DNA of 45,357 bases from Phenylobacterium aquaticum (lineage in GTDB: Bacteria; Pseudomonadota; Alphaproteobacteria; Caulobacterales; Caulobacteraceae). Location: NCBI RefSeq assembly GCF_022695515.1, contig NZ_JALDPT010000040.1, forward strand, positions 1 through 45,357, given 5' to 3'. Position numbers and translations under genes: made by a program. The notes below the pieces were generated by a model. It worked only from the letters and a program-made list of their open reading frames with translations. It was not told where the DNA came from and did not search any database. Position 1 is the first letter of the stretch; the number at the start of each line of letters is the position of its first letter. Shown here one piece after another: positions 23,513 through 31,989 of this stretch.

Positions 23513-25921
23513 ATGTCTAGAGCTCGACTCATTACGAGCGCGGCGCCGGTTGCGCTGATTTCGATCCTTTGGGCCGCCAGCGCCCAGGCTCAACAAGCCG
23601 CGCCGTCTTCGGACTCCGCGCCGCACACCGTCGACGAAATCGTCGTCACCGCGCAAAAGCGCACTCAGAACCTGCAAGACGTCCCGATCGTGGTCACCAC
23701 CGTGAATGGCGCGACCCTGCGCGCCAACGGCGTGAAGGACATCAAGGACCTCACCATCCTGACCCCCGGTCTGACGGTGACCTCGACCACCAGCTCGACC
23801 TCGACCACCGCCCGCGTCCGCGGCGTCGGCACCGTCGGTGACAACATCGGCCTGGAAAGCTCGGTCGGCATCGTGATCGACGGCGTCTATCGCCCCCGCA
23901 ACGGCGTCGGCTTCGGCGACCTGGGCGAACTGGAACGCGTCGAAGTCCTGAAGGGCCCGCAAGGCACCCTGTTCGGCAAGAACGCCACCGCCGGCGTCAT
24001 CAACGTCATCACCAAGCGCCCGGAATTCTCGTTCGGCGCCGAAGGTGAAGCCAATGTCGGCAACTACAATCTGAAGGCCATCTCCGCCGGCGTCACCGGC
24101 CCGATCGTCGACGGCAAGGTCGCCGGCCGCCTGTTCGTGTCCAAGCGCGAGCGCGACGGCTTCGTCGACGTCGTGACCGGTTCGGGTCCGCGCACGTTCA
24201 GCACCGACAACGACCAGAACTACTGGACCGCCCGCGGCCAGCTGCTGTTCACCCCGACCGACGCCCTGAACATCAATGTCAGCGTCGACTACACCAAGCG
24301 CGATGAGCGTTGCTGCACCTCGCTGCAGGTCATCAACGGCGCCGTCACCAAGGTCATGGCCGCCGCCTTCCCGGGCTCGGTCGCCAATCCCCCGGCCTTC
24401 GACGACTACAAGGCCTACGCCAACCGCGACACCCGCAAGAAGATCACCGACAAGGGCGTCTCGGCCGAAGTCAACTACGACCTCGGCGCGGTTCAGCTGA
24501 CCTCGATCACCGCCTATCGCGAATTCCAGACCCACTCGGGCGCGGAATCCGATCTGTCGACCGCCGACATCATCTGGTCGGACCAAAACTGGGTCGGCAC
24601 CGGCTTCAAGACCTTCAGCCAGGAATTCCGTCTGGCCGGCAACACCGACAAGCTGCACTGGACCGCGGGCGCGTTCTTCACCCATGAAGACCTGACCTCC
24701 AAGGTCGGCACCCTCTACGGCGCGGACTTCGAGAAGTTCGTCAGCCTGCTGCTCACCGGCGGCGCCAGCTCCAGCCTGATCCCGGCCGTGACCGGCAACG
24801 CCGCGGGCACGACCTTCGCCAACGGCCAAGGCCAGCGTGACCAGTACAATCAGAGCGAACAAAGCTTCGCCCTGTTCGGCAACGCCTCCTACCAGCTGAC
24901 CTCGAAGCTCGAGCTCACCGGCGGCCTGCGCTACACCTGGGAAAACAAGGGCGTCGACGCCTTCTACGGCAACACCGACGGCGGCAAGGGCTGCGCGGCC
25001 ATCTCGGCCAAGCCTCTGTCCGCGGCTCTGATCAACGCGGTCTGCCAGACCTATCAGAACCCGAACTTCAACAACCTGACCGCCAGCCAGGACCTGAGCG
25101 AAGGCGCCCTGACCGGCACGGTGAAGGCGGCCTACCGCTTCAACCCGCAGGTCATGACCTACGCGTCCTACGCCCGCGGCTACAAGGCCGGCGGCTTCAA
25201 CCTCGACCGTCTGGCCTACACCTACGTGGCCGGCTCGGCGAACTCGCTGAAGCCGATCACCAAGACCGACTTCGCCAAGGAATCGGCCGACTCCTACGAA
25301 GTGGGCGTCAAGTCGACCCTGTTCGATCGTCGCCTGCTGCTGAACGCCACGGCCTTCTATCAGAAGTACACGGACTTCCAGCTGAACGCCTATAACGGCC
25401 TGGCCTTCACCGTGATCTCGATCCCGGAAGTGACCTCCAAGGGCGTCGACGCCGACTTCGTGTTCTTCCCGATCACGGGCCTGACCCTGCAGGGCGGTGT
25501 CACCTACGCCGAAACCGAGTACTCGAAGAAGGACCGCACGATCCTGGGCGCCACCTCGCGTCTGCCGGAATCGCGTCTGTCCTTCGCGCCGCTGTGGTCC
25601 GCCTCGGCGGCCGCCAGCTACGAGCATGACCTGACCGAGAACCTGGTCGGCAAGGCCAGCGTCTCGGCCAAGTACACCTCGGCCTACAACACGGGTTCGG
25701 ACCTGAACCCGCTGAAGACCCAACAAGCCTTCACCCTGTGGAACGCGCGCCTCAGCGTCGGCCCGCAGGACGAGAAGTGGGCCGTGGAACTCTGGGGTCA
25801 GAACCTGACCGACGAGCGCTACTATCAAGTGGCCTACGACGCGACCTACCAGTCGGGTTCGATCGGCGCCTTCCCGTCCGCCCCGCGGACCTACGGCGCG
25901 ACCTTCCGCGTGAAGTACTAG
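23513..25921 (+). CDS. TonB-dependent outer-membrane receptor
   Basis: An 802-residue receptor. GGAGG lies seven bases before the ATG. A signal peptide covers about residues 1-27 (ending SAQAQ), the TonB box DEIVVTAQKR lies near 41-50, and the plug follows with LQDVPIVVTTVNG, RGVGTVGDN, ELERVEVLKGPQGTLFGKNATAGVINVITKRP, a standard plug end. The remainder is a 22-strand barrel ending TFRVKY with a C-terminal aromatic. The Ser/Thr and Asn-rich style resembles receptors that Caulobacterales use for plant polymers or aromatic substrates, but no neighbouring enzymes identify a ligand. The gene stands alone and is followed by a terminator. Confidence 0.93.
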   Translation: MSRARLITSAAPVALISILWAASAQAQQAAPSSDSAPHTVDEIVVTAQKRTQNLQDVPIVVTTVNGATLRANGVKDIKDLTILTPGLTVTSTTSSTSTTARVRGVGTVGDNIGLESSVGIVIDGVYRPRNGVGFGDLGELERVEVLKGPQGTLFGKNATAGVINVITKRPEFSFGAEGEANVGNYNLKAISAGVTGPIVDGKVAGRLFVSKRERDGFVDVVTGSGPRTFSTDNDQNYWTARGQLLFTPTDALNINVSVDYTKRDERCCTSLQVINGAVTKVMAAAFPGSVANPPAFDDYKAYANRDTRKKITDKGVSAEVNYDLGAVQLTSITAYREFQTHSGAESDLSTADIIWSDQNWVGTGFKTFSQEFRLAGNTDKLHWTAGAFFTHEDLTSKVGTLYGADFEKFVSLLLTGGASSSLIPAVTGNAAGTTFANGQGQRDQYNQSEQSFALFGNASYQLTSKLELTGGLRYTWENKGVDAFYGNTDGGKGCAAISAKPLSAALINAVCQTYQNPNFNNLTASQDLSEGALTGTVKAAYRFNPQVMTYASYARGYKAGGFNLDRLAYTYVAGSANSLKPITKTDFAKESADSYEVGVKSTLFDRRLLLNATAFYQKYTDFQLNAYNGLAFTVISIPEVTSKGVDADFVFFPITGLTLQGGVTYAETEYSKKDRTILGATSRLPESRLSFAPLWSASAAASYEHDLTENLVGKASVSAKYTSAYNTGSDLNPLKTQQAFTLWNARLSVGPQDEKWAVELWGQNLTDERYYQVAYDATYQSGSIGAFPSAPRTYGATFRVKY

Positions 25922-25952
25922 GATCCAGGCTTCGGCCTAGACCGAGATCAGG

Positions 25953-25989
25953 GGCCCCTCTCCGGCGACGGAGGGGGGCCTCTTCTTTT
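25953..25989 (+). terminator. Intrinsic terminator of the TonB-dependent receptor gene
   Basis: GGCCCCTCTCC / GGAGGGGGGCC forms an 11 bp stem (one U-G pair) with a 6-base loop, followed by TCTTCTTTT, 31 bp past the stop. Confidence 0.82.
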
Positions 25990-26127
25990 GAAACTGTATA
26001 ACTTTTCAAGCTTCACAATTCCGAGATCGCCTTCCGGTTTCACTTAGATCGCCCTGAGGTTGATCCTATAATTCCTCCACGCGAGCGGGGCGCATGAACG
26101 CCAGAACTCGCGATTTCCGAGGACATC

Positions 26128-28149
26128 ATGACAAATCTCTGGGTGTACGCGCCGTGGTTCGGCGCGCTTGTGCTCGCGCTTCTGCTGGTCGGTCTGATCG
26201 CCGCCTCCGGCATGATCCGCTACATCGGCAATGATCGCGTCGCGATCGTCGAGAAGCTCTGGAGCCCCACCGGCTCCATCCGATCCGGCATCATCGCGCT
26301 GAGCGGCGAGGCCGGCTTTCAGCCTGACGTTCTGCGCGGCGGGCTGCACTTCTTCGTGCCGTTCCAGTACCGGCTTCACGTCCAGCCCCTGGTGACCATT
26401 CCCCAGGGCCGGATCGGCTATGTGTTCGCCCGCGACGGCCGGCCGCTCAGCGCCGACCAGGCCCTGGCCGCCAACGCCGAGGACACCGATTTCCAGCAGA
26501 CCCGCGCCTTCCTGGAAGGCGGCGGCCAGAAGGGCCCGCAGCGCAAGATCCTGCGCGAGGGCTCCTACGCCATCAACCTTGCCCAGTTCGTCGTGGTGAC
26601 GAAGGACGAGACCTTCGCCCTGCAGCTCAGCAGCGCCGACACCGCCCTGCTCGACCAGATGGCCGAGGTGATCGAGGCCCGCGACGGCTTCGAGCCCGTG
26701 GTCATCAAGGACGCGGACGATCAGATCGGCGTGGTCACCGTCCATGACGGCCCCGGCTTGGCCTCGGGCGAGATCATCGCGCCTGCGGTCGGCGCCGATC
26801 CGGCCGATCCGAAGACCTTCCACAACAGCTTCCAGGAGCCCGAGAAGTTCCTGGCGGCCGGCGGGCGCAAGGGTCGCCAGCTGCAGGTCCTGGTCGAGGG
26901 CACCTATTATGTGAACCGGCTGTTCGCCACGGTCGAGCGCATCGCCAAGACCGTGATCGAGGTGGGTCAGGTGGGCGTGGTGGTCTCCTATACGGGCGCC
27001 GCCGGCGTCGACACCTCCGGCGAGGGCTATCGCCATGGCGAGCTGGTCGAGACCGGGCGCCGCGGCGTCTGGAGCGATCCCCTCCTGCCGGGCAAGTACG
27101 CCTTCAACACCTATGCCGGCCGCATCACCATGGTGCCGACCACCAACTTCATCCTGAAGTGGGAGGCCCAGGCCATCGGCTCGCACAAGTTCGACGAGAA
27201 CCTGGCCGAGGTGTCCCTGATCACCAAAGACGCCTTCGAACCCACCCTGCCCGTCTCGGTCGTCGTGCACATCGACTATCGCAAGGCGCCGCTGGTCATC
27301 CAGAGGTTCGGGGACATCAAGCGCCTGGTCGAGCAGACCCTGGATCCCATGGTCTCGGCCTATTTCAAGAACATCGGCCAGACCCGGACCCTGATCGAGC
27401 TCCTGCAGGACCGCAGCCAGATCCAGTCCCTGTCGTCCGAGGACATGAAGGCCAAGTTCGGGGTCTATAACCTTGAGCTGCAGGAGGTGCTGATCGGCAC
27501 GCCCCGGCCCAACGCCGCCGGCGACGACCAGATCGAACGCATCCTGACGCAGCTGCGCCAGCGCCAGATCGCCGACGAGCAGGTCGGCACCTATGAGCGG
27601 CAGAAGCTCGCCGCCCAGAAGGAGCGCGAGCTGCGCGAGGCTGAGGCCCAGGCCAAGCAGCAGACGGCGATCACCGAGTCCGAGCTCTCCATCAAGGTCC
27701 AGCAGAACCAGGGCCGGGCCAACCTCGCCCGCTCCGAGCAGGAGGCCGAACAGACCCGGACGCTCGCCCGGGCCGAGGCCGACCAGATGCAGTTCCTGGG
27801 CGCCGGCGAGGCCAAGAAGGTGGTGGCTCTGGCCGCCGCCGAGGCCGAGCGCGTGACCAAGGTGGGTCTGGCCCAGGCCAAGGCCATCGAGAGCCAGGTG
27901 GCGGCCTCCGGCGGTCCGCGCTTCCAGCTGGCCCGCCAGGTCGCCGAACGCTTCGCAGAGGCGCTGGAGACCTCCGGCGTGGACGTGGTGCCCAAGGTTC
28001 AGATCGCCGGCGGCGCTCAGGGCGGTTCGGGCGGCGTGCTCCAGGCCCTGATGACCCTGCTCATGGCCGAAAAGCTCGACCTGCCGCTGTCGGTGCTGGA
28101 CGGCGAGCCGCCGGCGCCCGCGCCGGAGCCCGAGACCGCCAAGGCCTAG
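26128..28149 (+). CDS. SPFH/flotillin-like membrane protein
   Basis: A 673-residue protein. One N-terminal membrane segment (residues about 8-30, WFGALVLALLLVGLIAASGM) is followed by RYIGNDRVAIVEKLWSPTGS, the start of a band-7-like fold. The SPFH-type core is around 280-460 (ERIAKTVIEVGQVGVVVSYTG ... FEPTLPVSVVVHIDYRKAPLVIQRF). Residues about 480-585 are Glu/Gln/Ala-rich and form the long coiled coil (QKERELREAEAQAKQQTAI, EQEAEQTRTLARAEADQ), as in flotillins, which oligomerise at the membrane and organise protein complexes. The C-terminal tail is Gly/Ala/Pro-rich. No NfeD-type partner is next to it. Length is above that of typical flotillins (about 430-500), owing to a large N-terminal soluble part. 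Confidence 0.85.
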   Translation: MTNLWVYAPWFGALVLALLLVGLIAASGMIRYIGNDRVAIVEKLWSPTGSIRSGIIALSGEAGFQPDVLRGGLHFFVPFQYRLHVQPLVTIPQGRIGYVFARDGRPLSADQALAANAEDTDFQQTRAFLEGGGQKGPQRKILREGSYAINLAQFVVVTKDETFALQLSSADTALLDQMAEVIEARDGFEPVVIKDADDQIGVVTVHDGPGLASGEIIAPAVGADPADPKTFHNSFQEPEKFLAAGGRKGRQLQVLVEGTYYVNRLFATVERIAKTVIEVGQVGVVVSYTGAAGVDTSGEGYRHGELVETGRRGVWSDPLLPGKYAFNTYAGRITMVPTTNFILKWEAQAIGSHKFDENLAEVSLITKDAFEPTLPVSVVVHIDYRKAPLVIQRFGDIKRLVEQTLDPMVSAYFKNIGQTRTLIELLQDRSQIQSLSSEDMKAKFGVYNLELQEVLIGTPRPNAAGDDQIERILTQLRQRQIADEQVGTYERQKLAAQKERELREAEAQAKQQTAITESELSIKVQQNQGRANLARSEQEAEQTRTLARAEADQMQFLGAGEAKKVVALAAAEAERVTKVGLAQAKAIESQVAASGGPRFQLARQVAERFAEALETSGVDVVPKVQIAGGAQGGSGGVLQALMTLLMAEKLDLPLSVLDGEPPAPAPEPETAKA

Positions 28150-28158
28150 GGCCTGGCG

Positions 28159-29001
28159 TCAGTCGGGCTCGAACCTAAGTTCCAGGCTCAGGAGCTTGAG
28201 CCCGCCCGGCGTCACCACGTCGGTCCCGTCCGCCCGATTGAACCCGTCGGGCGGGCGGGTCACCGGCTCAAGGCAGAAATAGTCCGCCCCCGGCGGCGCA
28301 TAGACCTGCAGCCAGCTCGCGTCGCTGGTCAGGGTCAGCCGCCCCTCCGGCGTCGCGATCAGCACCCGCCCGTCCCAGGGTCCGTAGCAGTGGTCGACCA
28401 GCCCCTCCGGCAGGCGGCCGGAATAGATCCAGTCCATCTCCGGCGCGTCCTCGACCCATTCGACGGCCAGGGCGTCGGCGTCCGTCGTCCACACCCCCTC
28501 GGCGTAGAAGCTGAGCTGGGTGGCGCCCGACCGGGGGAAATAGGGGTGAAAGCCCAGGCTGGCGGGCATGGCGGTCTCGCCGCGGCCCCACAGGGACAGG
28601 GTCAAGTCCATCCCGCCCTCCACCAGATCGACGCCCTGCACCGCCTCATAGGCCCAGGGCCAGGCGTCCGGGGTATGATGATAGTCCCAGATCGCCCGAT
28701 CCTCGGCCTGATCGACCACCTCCCAGGCGGCCCGCCACCCCTGGCCATGCAGGGCGTGCGGCCCATCGGCCGGCGGAACAGGCAACACGACGTCCTGCCC
28801 CTCGAAGCTGAACCGGCCGTGGGCGATGCGGTTGGCGAAGGGGACCAGGGGGAAACAGGCGCAGTCGGTGACCTGGGCCGCGTCGGGCGCGGGCCTCAGC
28901 AGCGGGACGCCGCGCCAGGTGAAGCTGGTGATCGCCCCGCCCAGCCTGGGCCGCAGGGTGCAGGCGAAGTCTCCGCGGTGAAGCCGGATGTCCGAATCCA
29001 T
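28159..29001 (-). CDS. Aldose 1-epimerase family protein (GalM-like)
   Basis: A 280-residue beta-sandwich protein. It has the family starter GGAITSFTWRGVPLLRP, FPLVPFANRIAHGRF (the substrate-contact N-R pair), GPHALHGQGWRAAWEV with the catalytic-type His, SLGFHPYFPR with the second His, and FCLEPVTRPPDGFN, where Glu is the likely general base. It interconverts alpha and beta anomers of a hexose. The start is ATG 29001. It ends 10 bp from the convergent SPFH gene. A minus-strand terminator lies directly upstream (29029-29069), so it has its own promoter in the short gap or is read through. Confidence 0.9.
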   Translation of the reverse strand: MDSDIRLHRGDFACTLRPRLGGAITSFTWRGVPLLRPAPDAAQVTDCACFPLVPFANRIAHGRFSFEGQDVVLPVPPADGPHALHGQGWRAAWEVVDQAEDRAIWDYHHTPDAWPWAYEAVQGVDLVEGGMDLTLSLWGRGETAMPASLGFHPYFPRSGATQLSFYAEGVWTTDADALAVEWVEDAPEMDWIYSGRLPEGLVDHCYGPWDGRVLIATPEGRLTLTSDASWLQVYAPPGADYFCLEPVTRPPDGFNRADGTDVVTPGGLKLLSLELRFEPD

Positions 29002-29028
29002 GTTCGAACCTTGCCCCGCGGCGGGCCC

Positions 29029-29069
29029 TAAAAGAAGAGGCCCCCTTCCTGGGCTGGAGGAAGGGGGCC
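29029..29069 (-). terminator. Intrinsic terminator behind the frameshifted barrel gene
   Basis: On the minus strand GGCCCCCTTCC / GGAAGGGGGCC makes an 11 bp perfect stem with a 9-base loop, followed by TCTTCTTTTA. Confidence 0.8.
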
Positions 29070-29079
29070 GGCCGAAGGT

Positions 29080-29147
29080 GCAGCCGCCGGTGGGGGGAAG
29101 GCCGGCGGCTGCGGCGAACGCGTGGAGGGTTGGGGAAAGCGTTCGCC
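29080..29147 (-). repeat. Two further tandem stem-loops in the barrel gene 3' region
   Basis: GCAGCCGCCGG (29080-29090) pairs with CCGGCGGCTGC (29102-29112), 11 bp. GGCGAACGC (29113-29121) pairs with GCGTTCGCC (29139-29147), 9 bp. With the terminator at 29029-29069 this gives three perfect stem-loops in a row within 120 bp after the stop at 29176. They could stabilise the abundant outer-membrane protein mRNA or release a small 3' RNA. Confidence 0.5.
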
Positions 29148-29175
29148 CGGGGCCTCGGCGGGCCCCAGGTCCGAT

Positions 29176-29714
29176 CTAGAACTTGCGGACGTAGGACAGC
29201 GCCCAGACGTTGGCCTTCGGGCCGTTGTCGACGAAGTCGTAGCGGGTGTAGTCGGCCCGCACGCCGTTCTTGTCGTTGAAGAAGTACTGGCCGCCGACCC
29301 CGTAGTTCCAGGAATCGCCGTCGTTGCTGGCCGAGGTCCCGGCCACGGAGGCCTTCAGCTTGGTGTTGCCGTAGCCGGCCCGGACGAACAGGTCGGCGTT
29401 GGGGGCGACCGGCAGATAGCCGACGCCATAGGCGGCGATCTGGCGGGTCTCGTCGACCTTCACGGGCGCGCCGCGACATAGGTCTTGTCATTGTTGACGC
29501 CGAAGGCGGCTTCGCCTTCCACGCCCAGATATTTCCCGAAGCGGGCGCCGACCCGGCCCTGCAGGGCGCCGAGGTTCACGCCGTTGGCTTCAGAGGCCGC
29601 ATAGCCCAGGGTTCCGTATCCGGTGACGGGCGAGAGGTCCTGGGCCGAGGCGACAGCGGGGACGAGGGTCGCGGCGAGAAGACCGGCCGCGGCGGTGGCG
29701 ATGAGAGCTTTCAT
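29176..29714 (-). CDS. Outer-membrane beta-barrel protein, frameshifted
   Basis: Frames 29460-29714 and 29176-29463 together form one protein of about 179 residues. The first carries a signal peptide (MKALIATAAAGLLAATLVPAVASA) and VTGYGTLGYAASEANGV; the second continues KVDETRQIAAYGVGYLPVA, ADLFVRAGYGNTKL, WNYGVGGQYFFNDKNGVRADYTRYDF and ends YVRKF, with the C-terminal Phe of Bam substrates. The intact neighbour (29899-30408) aligns across the junction without a gap, so one base is missing near 29464-29466 on the coding strand. If real, the downstream half could restart at GTG 29463, which overlaps the TGA, but a barrel half without a signal would not fold in the outer membrane. Confidence 0.82.
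29464..29466. other. Apparent one-base deletion in a C/G run (barrel gene frameshift)
   Basis: The coding strand reads GCGCGCCCGTGAAG. One additional C (CCCC) joins VAARP to VKVDETRQ in a single frame, as required by the intact paralogue. The type of event is the same as at 809-813 and 34536-34538. Confidence 0.72.
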
Positions 29715-29898
29715 TTTCTTGTACTCCGTACTTACGCATCAGCCCCTCAGCGACGCCTGGATCGTCCCCAAACGCGGCGCGACAAGGACGGTTCGTCGAC
29801 AGCCTGAGGTAATATTGTGGCGGGCCGGACATGCGTAAGCCGGAGCGCAGGACGCTCCCGGACAGGGACGCGGGCTCACAGCCCGCGCCCCCTCAGGT

Positions 29899-30408
29899 TT
29901 AGAACTGGCGGACGTAGGCCACCGACCAGCTGTTGGAATAGTCGCCCGAGCTGAACTTGGTGTACTCGACGCGCACGCCGTTCTTGCCGTCGAACAGGTA
30001 CTGGCCGCCGGCCCCATAGGCCCAGTCATTGGCGCCCGCCGAGGCCGAGAAGCCGGGGACCGAGGCCTTCAGATGCGCGCGGCCGTAGCCGCCGCGGACG
30101 AACAGGTCGAGCTTGTCGGAGACCGGCAGGAAGCCGACCACATAGCCGGCGCTCTGGTTCTCTTCCTTCAGCTTCACGTTCACGCCGGACACCTGAACCG
30201 TGTCGTCCTTCACGCCGAGGCCGCCTTCGAGTTCAAGGCCGACATACTTCTCGAATCGATAGCCGAGACGCGCCTGGACGACCGCGAGGCCCTCGGAGTC
30301 CTGATAGCCCAAAGTTCCGTACACGCCCGAGTGGCGGTCGGCGGCGGTGGCGGCGGAGGCGGCGCCCAGCACCAGGGCCGCGGCAGCGGCGGCGACGATG
30401 ATCTTCAT
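29899..30408 (-). CDS. Outer-membrane beta-barrel protein (8-strand porin-like)
   Basis: A 169-residue barrel. ATG 30408 (MKIIVAAAAA) is preferred over 30417, since AGGGA is nine bases before it but directly abuts the earlier ATG. A signal peptide ends at ...AATAA. The mature part consists of alternating strands, including VYGTLGYQDSEGLAVVQARLGYRF, KYVGLELEGGLGVKD, AGYVVGFLPVSDKLDLFVRGGYGR, GAGGQYLFDGKNGVRVEYTKF and the terminal WSVAYVRQF. It belongs to the opacity/OmpA-beta-like small barrels. It is a tandem paralogue of the downstream frameshifted gene. The two are separated by 184 bp with their own stem-loops (GCGGGCT-cac-AGCCCGC at 29870-29886). Confidence 0.87.
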   Translation of the reverse strand: MKIIVAAAAAALVLGAASAATAADRHSGVYGTLGYQDSEGLAVVQARLGYRFEKYVGLELEGGLGVKDDTVQVSGVNVKLKEENQSAGYVVGFLPVSDKLDLFVRGGYGRAHLKASVPGFSASAGANDWAYGAGGQYLFDGKNGVRVEYTKFSSGDYSNSWSVAYVRQF

Positions 30409-30706
30409 GTGAGACATTCCCTTTGATTGGCGCGTCGGAGGCGCGCGAATGCTCGCTTAGCGAGACTCGCCAATTCGAAAATATCGCAGGAGGTATTTTT
30501 ATTACTTCCGGTTGCGTGTGTTTCCGGAATGCCACACCAGGGGCGCGCAATTGACCGAAAGACTCAACCGCCGCCCGCCTATGACTGGACGCGCCACGCC
30601 TCAAGAACCGGCACAAGGCGGCTGACCTCTGCGACGGTCATGCTATCACTCCCCTCCCAACGCCCCGAGGGAAGCCACCGGGGCCCGATCTGCGGAGTTC
30701 GAGAAC

Positions 30707-31828
30707 TTGCATCACGCCGTCATCGCCGCCACCGGCCTCTACACCCCGCCGGACAGCGTCTCGAACGCCGAGCTGGTCGAGACCTTCAACGCCTATGTCG
30801 AGGCCTTCAACGCCGAGCACGCCCAGGCGATCGAGGCCGGCGAGGTCGCCGCGCTCACCCCCTCCTCCGTCGAGTTCATCGAGAAGGCCTCGGGCATCAA
30901 GTCCCGCCACGTGGTCAACAAGTCCGGCATCGTCGACCCGGCCGTCATGCGCCCGGTGATCCCCGAGCGTCCCAATGAGGAGATCTCCGTCCTCGCCGAG
31001 ATCGGCGTCGCCGCCGCCCGCGAGGCCATCGCCCGTTGGGGCAAGGACGTCAGCCAGATCGACGCGGTGATCTGCGCGGCCTCCAACATGCAGCGCGCCT
31101 ATCCGGCCATGGCCATCGAGATCCAGCAGGCGCTGGGCATCGACGGCTTCGGCTTCGACATGAACGTCGCCTGCTCCTCGGCCACCTTCGGCATCAAGAC
31201 CGCCGCCGACTACATCGCCTCGGGCTCGGCCCGCGCCGTGCTGATGGTCAATCCGGAGATCACCTCCGGCCACCTGAACTTCCGCGACCGCGACAGCCAC
31301 TTCATCTTCGGCGACGTCGCGACCGCCGTGATCGTCGAGCGCGCCGAGGACGCCACGCCCGGCCAGGGCTGGGAGATCCTGGGCACGCGGCTGAAGACCG
31401 TGTTCTCCAACAACATCCGCAACAACTTCGGCTTCCTCAACCGCACAGCCCCGGAAGGGATCGACGCGCCGGACAAGCTGTTCGTGCAGGAGGGCCGCAA
31501 GGTGTTCCGCGAGGTGGTGCCGATGGTCTCGGAGATGATCGTCGACCACGCCGCCGATCTGGGCCTCGACCCCACGGGCCTGAAGCGCCTGTGGCTGCAC
31601 CAGGCCAACATCAACATGAACGTCATGATCGGCAAGCGCGTCCTGGGCCGCGACCCGACCCCGGAAGAGAACGTCATCATCCTGGACGAATACGCCAACA
31701 CCTCCTCGGCCGGCTCAATCATCGCCTTCCACAAGGCCAATGACGACTTCGCCGCCGGCGAGACCGGCCTGATCTGCTCCTTCGGCGCCGGCTATTCCGC
31801 CGGCACGGTGTTCGTGAAGAAGCGGTAG
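30707..31828 (+). CDS. Long-form beta-ketoacyl-ACP synthase III
   Basis: A 373-residue condensing enzyme. It starts at TTG 30707 (HHAVIAATGLYTPPDS), a start that matches the family N-terminus and has GGAG nine bases upstream; no ATG is nearby. The catalytic triad is visible: Cys156 in NVACSSATFG, His298 in LWLHQANINM, Asn331 in DEYANTSSAGS. It resembles the longer KAS III proteins of about 373 residues (Pseudomonas PA3286 type), known to use medium-chain acyl-CoA and shunt beta-oxidation products into fatty acid synthesis, rather than standard FabH of about 320. It has no lipid-gene neighbours. The 298 bp upstream spacer shows no other gene. Confidence 0.88.
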   Translation: MHHAVIAATGLYTPPDSVSNAELVETFNAYVEAFNAEHAQAIEAGEVAALTPSSVEFIEKASGIKSRHVVNKSGIVDPAVMRPVIPERPNEEISVLAEIGVAAAREAIARWGKDVSQIDAVICAASNMQRAYPAMAIEIQQALGIDGFGFDMNVACSSATFGIKTAADYIASGSARAVLMVNPEITSGHLNFRDRDSHFIFGDVATAVIVERAEDATPGQGWEILGTRLKTVFSNNIRNNFGFLNRTAPEGIDAPDKLFVQEGRKVFREVVPMVSEMIVDHAADLGLDPTGLKRLWLHQANINMNVMIGKRVLGRDPTPEENVIILDEYANTSSAGSIIAFHKANDDFAAGETGLICSFGAGYSAGTVFVKKR

Positions 31829-31837
31829 GCTGCCGAG

Positions 31838-31984
31838 GTTGCTCCCCCGCTGGGGGAGCTGCCGGCGCAGCCGGCTGAGGGGGCCGGACCAAAGGGACGG
31901 TTCAAACCTCTCCGCCGCAACCACCCTCGTTCGAGGGCGGCCCCTGCCGGCCCTTCGGTCCACCTCCCCCAGCGGGGGAGGAAC
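31838..31984. repeat. Palindromic repeat element (REP/MITE-like)
   Basis: Both ends carry the same hairpin: GTTGCTCCCCCGCTGGGGGAG (31838 on) and, inverted, CTCCCCCAGCGGGGGAGGAAC ending at 31984. The inside also carries inverted GCCGG/CCGGC pieces (31862-31877) and GGCCGGACC (31883 on) facing GGTCC (31957 on), so the whole 147 bp can fold as a long imperfect cruciform. It lies exactly between the convergent ends of the KAS III and M48 genes. Elements with a CTCCCCCGCTGGGGGAG hairpin are known as dispersed intergenic repeats in alphaproteobacteria. No transposase is present. Confidence 0.65.
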
Positions 31985-31989
31985 CCGGA

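Noticed and set aside
23381..25828. 815-residue minus-strand ORF opposite the TonB-dependent receptor
   Set aside because: Mirror frame of a well-supported receptor gene; composition is Val/Gly/Arg/Asp-rich without motifs.
30233..30616. 127-residue minus-strand ORF over the barrel gene start
   Set aside because: It lies out of frame over the signal peptide coding sequence and is Arg-rich without motifs.
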